DNA of 64,000 nucleotides from Poriferisodalis sp965204125 (GTDB lineage: Bacteria; Actinomycetota; Acidimicrobiia; Acidimicrobiales; Poriferisodalaceae). Of this stretch, positions 43,858 to 51,324 are shown piece after piece; the first letter of the stretch is position 1; each line of letters begins with the position of its first letter. The notes under the pieces were generated by a model. The model was given only the letters and a program-made list of their open reading frames with translations, did no database searches and was not told the origin of the DNA. A program made the translations under genes and the position numbers. The stretch is taken from the NCBI RefSeq assembly GCF_965204125.1, contig NZ_OZ241968.1, positions 1,550,001-1,614,000 of the forward strand, given 5' to 3'.

Positions 43858-44856
43858 TTGAGCGAGCACGCAGCGGAGCCGCACATCTCGCTCCCGACCC
43901 GCGCGCTGGTGCTGTCGACTGTCGGTACCGACGGCGCGTTGTACGCCGAGCCGATCTTCGTGATGTCGGCCTTGCTCGGCCACAGCGACAAAGCCGTGCG
44001 TGACTGCCTCGCTCGGCTCGCCAACGAGGGGCTCCTTGTTCGCGATGCGGGGCGGGGCCGCGGCGCCAGCTACCGGGTGACTGCTGCGGGCCGAGCGGCC
44101 ATCGAGAGCGACATTGGCTGGGCCGCTTACGCGCATCGCGTCGATGCAGGCCTCGAACCCTGGGATGGATGGTGGCATCTCACGGCATTCGAAGTGCCCG
44201 AGCGGCGCCGAGCTGCCCGCGATGCCCTGCGTCGCTTGCTCGTCGAGCTCGGTGCTGCACCGATCCAGTCGGGGCTGTACGTGCACCCGCACGACCTCTT
44301 CGATCTGGTGTCCCAGCTGGCCGAGCATCTCGAAGTGCCTGATGCGGTGCGCAGCTTCGTCACGCCGTCGATCCGCACAGGCCTCGTCGCGGCTCAGGGC
44401 GGCGAGCCCACAGATGACGATCCGGCAGAGTTCGCGAAACGTATCTGGCCCCTCGATGAGCTTGCCGATCGCTACGGCGTACTCGAACGCAAGCTCGCAT
44501 CCATCGAAGCCGATGCCGACCGGCTCGGCGGCGAACAGCTCGCCGCTGCCATGTTCGCTGCCGCATCAGAAACTGAGGCAGTCCATCGCGACGACCCGCT
44601 GTTGCCCGCCCAAGCACTGCCCGCCGACTGGGCGGGAAGCCGGGCGCGCCGGGCGTTCATGGCCGCTCACGCCGCAGTGAGCGCCCGCAGCGAGCTCTAC
44701 CGCAATTCGCACTCGATGTCGTCATTCGTCGCCGAGATCGTCCGGTCGCTCGATGAGACTTCCGAGAAGTTCTGGCAGCGCTGGTGGCCCAGATTCCTCG
44801 ATGCCTACCGGGCCAAGCTTCCCCCGGCCGCTACCGGCCTGGCACAGCGAGACTGA
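43858..44856 (+). CDS. PaaX family transcriptional regulator
   Basis: 332-residue regulator. The N-terminal winged helix is PTRALVLSTVGTDG to KAVRDCLARLANEGLLVRD; the central PaaX domain begins WDGWWHLTAFEVPERRRAARD and continues with the PIQSGLYVHPHD block; the C-terminal part carries SARSELYRN. PaaX proteins repress catabolic operons and release DNA on binding an aryl- or acyl-CoA. TTG 43858 is the start: GAGGAG lies six bases upstream and no other in-frame start is as well placed. Confidence 0.88.
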   Translation: MSEHAAEPHISLPTRALVLSTVGTDGALYAEPIFVMSALLGHSDKAVRDCLARLANEGLLVRDAGRGRGASYRVTAAGRAAIESDIGWAAYAHRVDAGLEPWDGWWHLTAFEVPERRRAARDALRRLLVELGAAPIQSGLYVHPHDLFDLVSQLAEHLEVPDAVRSFVTPSIRTGLVAAQGGEPTDDDPAEFAKRIWPLDELADRYGVLERKLASIEADADRLGGEQLAAAMFAAASETEAVHRDDPLLPAQALPADWAGSRARRAFMAAHAAVSARSELYRNSHSMSSFVAEIVRSLDETSEKFWQRWWPRFLDAYRAKLPPAATGLAQRD

Positions 44857-44948
44857 CCGGCATAGAGCGGGGTGCAGAGGGACAGATGCTGCGCTAGAAA
44901 CGCACGCGGCCGGGGCGGGTGCCCGGCGCGTCGAATCAGGAGAGTGCA

Positions 44949-45938
44949 GTGAACGATCCCGTACGTGTTGCGGTGACCGGTGCAGCGGGCCAGATCGGCT
45001 ACAGCCTGCTGTTCCGGATCGCATCGGGGGCCATGCTCGGCCCCGACCAGCCCGTCGAGCTGCGGATGCTGGAGATCCCCCCCGCAATGGGCGCGCTCGA
45101 CGGCGTGATGATGGAGCTCGACGACTGCGCGTTTCCGCTGCTGGCGTCGCGCACCGGCACGTCCGACCCCAACGAAGCCTTCGAGGGTGCCGACTACGCG
45201 CTGATGGTGGGCTCGATGCCCCGCAAGGCCGGCATGGAGCGCAGCGACCTGCTCGAGGCCAACGGCGGAATCTTCACTACCCAGGGCAAGGCGCTCAGCG
45301 ATTCGGCCAACCCCTCGGTGCGGGTGCTGGTAGTGGGTAACCCGGCCAACACCAACTGCCTCATCGCCATGCGCAATGCGCCGGGCATCGCCGACGGGCA
45401 GTTCACCGCCATGACCCGGCTCGACCACAACCGGGCCGTCGCCCAGCTCGCCGCCAAGGCCGGCGTGTCGGTGAACGACGTGACCCGCATGACCATCTGG
45501 GGGAACCACTCCGCCACCCAGTACCCCGACATCTTCCACGCGGAGGTCGGCGGCCACAACGCAGCGGCCCTGGTCGACGACCAGGCGTGGCTGGAGGACG
45601 ACTTCATCCCCACCGTGCAGCAGCGTGGTGCCGCGATCATCAACGCCCGCGGCGCCTCCTCGGCAGCCTCGGCAGCCTCGGCGGCCGTGGATCACATGCG
45701 CGATTGGTCTTCGGACACACCGGGCGGCGACTGGGTGTCGATGGGCATCCCGTCCACCGGCGACTACGGCGCCCCCGAAGGCATCATCACCTCGTACCCG
45801 GTCACCGTCTCAGGCGGCCAGTACCACGTGGTGACCGGCCTCGAGCTCGACGGCTTCAGCCGCTCCCGCATCGAGGCCTCCTGGGCCGAATTGGTCGACG
45901 AGCGCGACACCGTCGGAAGCATGGGCCTCCTCGGCTGA
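44949..45938 (+). CDS. mdh: malate dehydrogenase
   Basis: NAD-dependent malate/oxaloacetate interconversion. The cytosolic-type (LDH-like fold) enzyme has TGAAGQIGYSLLFRIASG, MVGSMPRKAGMERSDLL, VVGNPANTNCLIAM, the catalytic pair in RLDHNRA and GNHSATQYPD, and ASSAASAASAAVDHMRDW. 329 residues from GTG 44949, with AGGAGA five bases upstream; an earlier in-frame start lacks a ribosome site. The Ala-Ser repeat is a normal family feature. Confidence 0.96.
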   Translation: MNDPVRVAVTGAAGQIGYSLLFRIASGAMLGPDQPVELRMLEIPPAMGALDGVMMELDDCAFPLLASRTGTSDPNEAFEGADYALMVGSMPRKAGMERSDLLEANGGIFTTQGKALSDSANPSVRVLVVGNPANTNCLIAMRNAPGIADGQFTAMTRLDHNRAVAQLAAKAGVSVNDVTRMTIWGNHSATQYPDIFHAEVGGHNAAALVDDQAWLEDDFIPTVQQRGAAIINARGASSAASAASAAVDHMRDWSSDTPGGDWVSMGIPSTGDYGAPEGIITSYPVTVSGGQYHVVTGLELDGFSRSRIEASWAELVDERDTVGSMGLLG

Positions 45939-46079
45939 CCCGACAGTCGCCACTGATCACCGGACGTTGCGCCGTCGGACGACTCGACGTCACGCACACG
46001 GAACGAACCCAGATTGAAGACCGGACAGCCAGCCTGCTCGCATTGGACGCGTGTCTCAGCCGGCAGCGTCACCCGGGCA

Positions 46080-46637
46080 TCAGCTCCTGTCCTGCTCCTG
46101 AGCGCGGCTGCCAGTCTGTGACTCCTCAATCACTGCGTTCAGCCAGTCGAGCTGGCGACGTCCCAAGTCCTCGTCGGGGAACACCTTGCGGACGAGTGCT
46201 GCAATGTCGTCGATATCGGCGATGCCAGTGATCTCCATGAGTCGCATCGCATCACTGATGTCGGTGCGACGAGCCGCTCGCGCCTTCATCGCCAGCATGT
46301 GCTCTGGGCTCGCGGCGATGACCGTCAAGTACGGATGCTCGAACACCTCGCGCCCGTGCCGCTGCTCGGCCTTGGGCATGTACGGCGTTGCTTGTTCGTT
46401 CAGCCAAGTTGACGGCCAGCCTCGCTCGCGTGCCATTTCAGCGGCGATGGACATGACCGCCTCGTAGCCGTCGAGAATGGCTGTGTCGATGTCGCGGGTA
46501 GCTCGATCGGCGTCGTAGGCCAGCACCATCGCGGCGCCGCCGGCAATGTAGAGGCGCGCATGAGTTCGCCGACGCTCAAGTCGCTCGGCGAGCTCGCTGA
46601 GGGCGGCGCGGATCTCAGATTCAGCGAGCGGGGTCAC
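46080..46637 (-). CDS. DUF6036-like nucleotidyltransferase
   Basis: 185-residue nucleotidyltransferase-fold protein. The core is RLYIAGGAAMVLAYDADRATRDIDTAIL, where the GG and DxD elements of the MNT/AbiEii-type fold are seen, followed by HMLAMKARAARRTDISDAMRLME (the helical lysine/arginine and DxxD block). Such proteins occur as toxins or as repair-type nucleotidyltransferases. GTG 46637 starts two bases after the stop of the small gene upstream, so the two form a tight operon. Confidence 0.75.
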   Translation of the reverse strand: MTPLAESEIRAALSELAERLERRRTHARLYIAGGAAMVLAYDADRATRDIDTAILDGYEAVMSIAAEMARERGWPSTWLNEQATPYMPKAEQRHGREVFEHPYLTVIAASPEHMLAMKARAARRTDISDAMRLMEITGIADIDDIAALVRKVFPDEDLGRRQLDWLNAVIEESQTGSRAQEQDRS

Positions 46638-46639
46638 CG

Positions 46640-47035
46640 TCAGACGACCGCTAGCTCGCTGCGAGGGAACCAGACGCCGTGTTCCTCGAAGGCACCGGGC
46701 GTGGTGATGATGGTGCGCACTCGATCGAAGGCGTAGCAGCCGCCGGCGTACCAGAAATCGGGCAGAAACCTGCGCTTGGACGATGTCCATGACGGAGGCG
46801 TTATGGCTGCGGAGCGTGCGAGGTGCTCGGCATAGGCGGCCAGGAAGGCGTCCCAGCGGGGGTCGAACAGCTCTGGCTCGTCGGCAGTCAAGGCAGCTCG
46901 CTCGTGTGGGCCGGCTTCCTGCCATACGAGTCCGAAGTCGTGCAGCAAGAGACGCAGCCGAAACTCGTCATCGCTGGCGCGCAGAGCCGGCACGTAGTCG
47001 GCCAGTGCGTTCGGGGGCCGGGTGGATGAAGTCAT
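46640..47035 (-). CDS. hypothetical protein, partner of nucleotidyltransferase
   Basis: 131-residue soluble protein with no family I recognise. Visible features: an Asp/Glu-rich helical N-terminus (RASDDEFRLRLLLHDFGLVW), PRWDAFLAAYAEHLARS, and a conserved-looking end, RFLPDFWYAGGCYAFDRVRT. It precedes the nucleotidyltransferase with a two-base gap on the same strand. Two-gene layout and size would suit an antitoxin/toxin pair, but no DNA-binding motif is evident, so this is a hypothesis only. Confidence 0.65.
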   Translation of the reverse strand: MTSSTRPPNALADYVPALRASDDEFRLRLLLHDFGLVWQEAGPHERAALTADEPELFDPRWDAFLAAYAEHLARSAAITPPSWTSSKRRFLPDFWYAGGCYAFDRVRTIITTPGAFEEHGVWFPRSELAVV

Positions 47036-47100
47036 GGCGGCGCCTGTAGTTCGCAGCGTACCGACGAACAGGCATCCACTCGGCTGTCGGCGGCAGCGGG

Positions 47101-48897
47101 TCAGCTCGAGGGGCCGTAGGTGTAGCGGCCTATGGCGTCGAGCGTGCGTTGGCGCAGGGAGTTGCAGCTTCCGATTCGGATGATCAACGGTTCGTTGGCG
47201 ATCATGGCGAAAGTCAGCACGTCGCCGTTGGGCGCAGTGCTGACCCCGGCGATGGCCGAGCTGTCGTTGAGCTGACCGCCCTTGGCGAAGACCGTGTTCG
47301 CCGGGCCCTGCCCGTTGCCGGGAGACCGCGGCCCGCAGCTCTGCAGTGTCGGGGTTCGACCTGCGATCGACAGCGAGGTCGCGAAGCGGGAGTCACTGCC
47401 CGCCAACAGCAGCAGCCGTACAGCGGCCTCGCAGCTCATGCGGTTGTGAACCGACAGCCCTGAGCCGTCCACCAGGACGATCTCGTCGGCCGCCGTTCCC
47501 AGCAGCTTGCTGAGCGCCGCCGTCGCTGCTGCGGCCGAGCCCGCCCGCGACGAGTCGCCGCGGTGCCGGCCGATCTGCTTGAACAGCATCTCCGCCGGCG
47601 TGTTCTCCGAGTAGCGCAGGATCCGCACCAGCATCTCGGCCACCGAAGGCGAGGTGATGCTGCCCAGATCGGTCGAGTCGCCCGCTGCGGGGGCGCTGCC
47701 CGAGCGCGGCCGGTGACGGATCACCATGCCGCGCTCTTCGAGCAGGTCGTCGAAGTCTGACGCTGCTGCCTGGGTCGAATCGGCGCTGCGAGTGTGGCTC
47801 CGGCGGTCGACGGCGTAGGGCGAGTAGCCGTCGTTGATGATCAGGCCCGACAAGACGCCCACGAAGTTCCCCGACAGGTACGACTGCTTCCAGATCGCCG
47901 GGGTCTCCGGCGTCGCGCCCGGCAGGGAGTGCGAGGTGTAGCTCTGCTCGCCGTCGGCGAACCACGATCCGTCGCCGACGATCGCGCCCTCGACGGTGTC
48001 GATGCCGTGAGCGTCGAGTGCCGCCATCACGCTGTCGGCGAGCTGGGTCACATCGGTGTACGGGCGCGCATCGGCGATGCGATTGATGTAGCCGGGCGTG
48101 GCCAGCACCGGGTCGCCGCCGCCGATCAGGTACAGGTCGCCACGCAGCACACCGTCGCTGACCGCATCGAGCGCGTCGGCATTGGCAACCACCCGGGTGG
48201 TGAAGGTTGCGTCGGCGCCCAGTTCGTTCAGCGCCACAGTGACCGTCGCGAGCTTGGCAAGCGATGCCGGCAGCAGCGGTGTGTGCGGCTTGTGCTCGAA
48301 GATCGGCTCGCCGTTGCGATACAGCGACATGCACATGTCGTCGGTTGCTTCGCTCGACCGCAACGCGGCCGAGAATTCGGTTGCCAGCCGCTGCTGCCAG
48401 GCAGGTGCGTCGTCGTCGACCCCCTCGTCTGTGTCGTCGGTTGTGCTGGGGTCCTCGCCAGCTGCGAGCGCCGCTGCGATGGCTCCCACTGCGGTTGCGG
48501 TCTCCCAGCGATCTGCGCCGTAGACGCGGATCATCTTGCGGCCCGACAGCTTGGCGTTCGGCACTGCTGCGGGCCCGCCCACGACGTAGCCGCCCGCTGC
48601 TGCTGTGGCGAGCCGCTCCAGCTGGTCCTGCGGGAATGGGTCGTGACGGCCCCCGGCCAGCACGATGCAGCGCTTGGTGCCCAGCACGCCGGCGAGCGTG
48701 ACAGCCGAGTAGATGTCGGACTGCGCGTCGGCGTCGGATGCCACGACGATCGGTACCGCATCGGTGCAGTCGCCCAGCACCTCGGACGGCGGCAGCGTCG
48801 CCGACCCAGCCGTCTGCGCGCCCGCGCTCGCGGGCCATGAGCCCAGCAGGCTCACAGCGACGAGAGCTGCAGCGATTGCCTTCGAGGTAGTTGCCAC
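47101..48897 (-). CDS. dacB: PBP4-type D-alanyl-D-alanine carboxypeptidase with CWB2-like N-terminus
   Basis: Exported serine peptidase (S13) that trims peptidoglycan peptides. A signal peptide (about 1-28, ending SAGA) leads into a CWB2-like wall-binding segment (about 45-140; VPIVVASDADAQSDIYSAV, IVLAGG, VVGGPAAVPN, RVYGADRWETATAVG). The peptidase domain has SxxK at Ser212-Lys215 (PASLAKLATV), SEN at 430-432 and KGG at 539-541. Nearly 600 residues. The GTG start abuts the purH/dacB repeat array and has no clear ribosome site, so translation control may depend on the array. Domain assignment is by motif. Confidence 0.88.
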   Translation of the reverse strand: MATTSKAIAAALVAVSLLGSWPASAGAQTAGSATLPPSEVLGDCTDAVPIVVASDADAQSDIYSAVTLAGVLGTKRCIVLAGGRHDPFPQDQLERLATAAAGGYVVGGPAAVPNAKLSGRKMIRVYGADRWETATAVGAIAAALAAGEDPSTTDDTDEGVDDDAPAWQQRLATEFSAALRSSEATDDMCMSLYRNGEPIFEHKPHTPLLPASLAKLATVTVALNELGADATFTTRVVANADALDAVSDGVLRGDLYLIGGGDPVLATPGYINRIADARPYTDVTQLADSVMAALDAHGIDTVEGAIVGDGSWFADGEQSYTSHSLPGATPETPAIWKQSYLSGNFVGVLSGLIINDGYSPYAVDRRSHTRSADSTQAAASDFDDLLEERGMVIRHRPRSGSAPAAGDSTDLGSITSPSVAEMLVRILRYSENTPAEMLFKQIGRHRGDSSRAGSAAAATAALSKLLGTAADEIVLVDGSGLSVHNRMSCEAAVRLLLLAGSDSRFATSLSIAGRTPTLQSCGPRSPGNGQGPANTVFAKGGQLNDSSAIAGVSTAPNGDVLTFAMIANEPLIIRIGSCNSLRQRTLDAIGRYTYGPSS

Positions 48898-49004
48898 TAG
48901 TGCCGACTGCGTTCAATGGTTCCGGCACTCATCAGTGCCGACTGCGTTCAATGGTTCCGGCACTCATCAGTGCCGACTGCGTTCAATGGTTCCGGCACTC
49001 ATCA
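48897..49004. repeat. 35-bp tandem repeat array (three copies) between purH and dacB
   Basis: Three exact 35-bp units occupy 48899-48933, 48934-48968 and 48969-49003, each starting AGTGCCGACTGCG and ending TTCCGGCACTCATC, with no spacers. The array begins one base after the dacB start codon (reverse strand, 48895-48897) and ends on the purH stop (49002-49004), so it fills the whole intergenic region. AGTGCCG and CGGCACT within a unit are complementary, so each copy can fold into a seven-pair hairpin. Confidence 0.95.
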
Positions 49005-50588
49005 GTGCCGGAACTGCCGCTCGCTGGTGAACAGCATGGCGAGGCCGAGCTCGTTCGCCCGGGCGATCACGTCGTCGTCGCGCAGGGCGCCGCCCGGTTG
49101 CACCACCACCGCCACGCCGGCCTCGGCGGCGGCCTCGACGCCGTCACCGAAGGGGTAGAACGCATCGCTGGCGCAGGCGCCGCCGGCAGCCCGCCCGTCG
49201 GCCTTTGCAGCAGCAAGCTGACCAGACTCCACGCGGTTCTGCTGGCCGGCACCGATGCCCCACGCGGTGCGGTCCCGCGCCAGCACGATCGCATTCGACA
49301 TCACATGCCCGCAGACGCGCCAGGCGAAGCGGGCATCGGCCAGCTCGCTCGCGGTCGGCTCGCGCTGCGTGACCACCTGCCAGCCCTCGGGTGCCGAAGC
49401 GAACGTGTGGGGCGACTGCACCAGCCATCCGCCGTTGATCTGGCGCAGCGACACGCCGGCCTCGTCGGGCCGCGGCGCCTCCAGCACCCGGGTATTGCGC
49501 CGTTTGGCCTCGAGGCGCTCCACCACGCCGTCCTCATACCCGGGCGCGATGATCAAATCGGCTTGGGCCGCGGCCTCGATGCGCTCGACCGTGTCGAGGT
49601 CGACGATCTTGTTGAACGCCACGATCCCGCCGAATGCCGAACGGGCATCGCAGTCGTACGCCCGCTGGTACACGTCGGCAAGATCGTCGCCGGCCGCCGC
49701 GCCGCACGGGTTGGCGTGCTTCACGATCACGACTGCCGACGAGCGTTCGGCATCGCCAAGGTCGTGCACGATCCGCCATGCTGCGTCGGCGTCGAAGAAG
49801 TTCAGGTAGCTGAGCGCCAGCCCGCCGTGCTGGTAGGCGTGATCCCACCAGGTCAGCTTGCCGACCGGCCGGTAGCGGGCCCCGAGATGGTGCGGATTCT
49901 CGCCGTAGCGGCATTCGTCCACCCGTTCCAGCGCCAGGTGCACGGTCGGCGGCAGGGGAGCTGGCTCGGGCGAATCAGGGGTGCCTGCCGCCACACCCGC
50001 GTCGTCGCCTGCGGTCGGTTCGTCCAGCCAGCTCACGATCGCCGCGTCGTAGGCAGCGGTATGGGCGAAGGCAGCCCGTGCCAGCCGTCGCCGCGTGGCA
50101 GCGCTCAGCGCACCGGCATCCGAATCGCCCGATGCGGCCAGCTCCTCCAGCACCGGCTCGTAGTCGGCCGGGTCCACCACCACGCCCACGCCGCCGCTTT
50201 CGTCGCCGTGGTTCTTCGCAGCGGCCCGCACCATGGCCGGCCCGCCGATGTCGATCAGCTCGGGCCCCGGGTCAGACCGGAACGGGTACAGGTTGCACAC
50301 CACCAGATCGATTGCCGCGATGCCGTGCTCGTCGAGCGACGCCAGGTGGGCCGGTTTCGACCGGTCGGCCAGGATCCCGCCGTGGATGCGCGGGTGCAGC
50401 GTTTTCACCCGGCCGTCCAGCATCTCGGGGCTGCCGGTGACATCTTCCACCGCCAGCACCGGCACTCCGGCGTCGGCCAGCGCCGCGGCCGTGCCGCCGC
50501 TCGAGACGATCTCCCACCCGAGGCCCGACAGCCGGGTCGCGAAGTCGACCACGCCCGTCTTGTCCCACACCGAGATCAACGCCCTCAT
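49002..50588 (-). CDS. purH: bifunctional AICAR formyltransferase/IMP cyclohydrolase
   Basis: Last two steps of IMP synthesis. The N-terminal MGS-like cyclohydrolase domain opens ALISVWDKTGVVDFATRL with SSGGTAAAL and KTLHPRIHGGIL; the formyltransferase half has RYGENPHH, VIVKHANPCGAA, SAFGGIVAFN, and SNAIVLARD. 528 residues, standard length. Its start overlaps the purN stop by four bases. The stop TGA lies at the edge of the 35-bp repeat array. Confidence 0.97.
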   Translation of the reverse strand: MRALISVWDKTGVVDFATRLSGLGWEIVSSGGTAAALADAGVPVLAVEDVTGSPEMLDGRVKTLHPRIHGGILADRSKPAHLASLDEHGIAAIDLVVCNLYPFRSDPGPELIDIGGPAMVRAAAKNHGDESGGVGVVVDPADYEPVLEELAASGDSDAGALSAATRRRLARAAFAHTAAYDAAIVSWLDEPTAGDDAGVAAGTPDSPEPAPLPPTVHLALERVDECRYGENPHHLGARYRPVGKLTWWDHAYQHGGLALSYLNFFDADAAWRIVHDLGDAERSSAVVIVKHANPCGAAAGDDLADVYQRAYDCDARSAFGGIVAFNKIVDLDTVERIEAAAQADLIIAPGYEDGVVERLEAKRRNTRVLEAPRPDEAGVSLRQINGGWLVQSPHTFASAPEGWQVVTQREPTASELADARFAWRVCGHVMSNAIVLARDRTAWGIGAGQQNRVESGQLAAAKADGRAAGGACASDAFYPFGDGVEAAAEAGVAVVVQPGGALRDDDVIARANELGLAMLFTSERQFRH

Positions 50589-51241
50589 CGGGTCTGTCCT
50601 TCCTGCCTGTATTCGAGTTCGATTTGCCGCAGGCCCATTGCGTCCTCGCCGGCGCAGCGCTCCAGGAACGCCGCAATCGTGGCCGGGTAGAGCTCCCGTT
50701 CCACCGCCTTGATGCGCTCGTGCAGCGTGGCCTCGTCGTCGCCGGCCAGCACCGGCACTGCTTGCTGCGCCAGCACCGGGCCGGCGTCCACCTCGGCAAT
50801 CGCCACATGCACGGTGCAGCCCGACTCGGCGGCCCCGGCATCCAGCGCGTCACGCACTGCGTGCCAGCCCGGGAACGCCGGCAGCAGCGACGGGTGCGTG
50901 TTCAGCACCCGCCCTTGGTATCGGCCGCCATCCCATGCGAAGAACGACGCATCCAGCACTGTGCCGAAGCCGGCCATCGCCACCACGTCTACGTCTCGCC
51001 CGCCGAGCACAGCGGCCAGCTCGCAGCTGTAGCCGTCCCGGTCGAAGCGCCGCTGGGCCGAGTCGCTGTTCTCGCCCATCCAGTCCGAACGCGCCACCAG
51101 CACCGTCTCGATCTCCGCATCGGCGGCAATGCCCAGTCCCCGGCACGGCCGATCGGCACCCACCAGATCCACCGGCAGCCCCTCGCCGAGCATCGCATCG
51201 AGGATGGATCCGGTTCCCGACACCAGTACCGCCAGCCGCAC
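50585..51241 (-). CDS. purN: phosphoribosylglycinamide formyltransferase
   Basis: Formyl transfer from 10-formyl-THF to GAR in purine synthesis. The 218-residue protein starts LAVLVSGTGSILDAM, with NTHPSLLPAFPGWHAV (the catalytic Asn-His region) and GCTVHVAIAEVDAGPVLAQ. The usual SG.GSN.Q loop is SGTGSILDA here, slightly divergent. GTG 51241 is the only start that opens directly onto the first strand. Overlaps purH by four bases and is divergent from the UPF0182 gene. Confidence 0.94.
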   Translation of the reverse strand: MRLAVLVSGTGSILDAMLGEGLPVDLVGADRPCRGLGIAADAEIETVLVARSDWMGENSDSAQRRFDRDGYSCELAAVLGGRDVDVVAMAGFGTVLDASFFAWDGGRYQGRVLNTHPSLLPAFPGWHAVRDALDAGAAESGCTVHVAIAEVDAGPVLAQQAVPVLAGDDEATLHERIKAVERELYPATIAAFLERCAGEDAMGLRQIELEYRQEGQTR

Positions 51242-51324
51242 GGCGCCGAACCTACGCGCCCCGCGCGCCGGCGGCGCGGTACGCCGGCTGCGGTGCCCGC
51301 GCTCCCCAGTAGCCTCAGCGCCGT

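Noticed and set aside
45650..45695. 9-bp repeat encoding Ser-Ala-Ala in mdh as another slippage array
   Set aside because: An Ala/Ser-rich ASSAASAA-type segment is a normal conserved feature of this malate dehydrogenase type.
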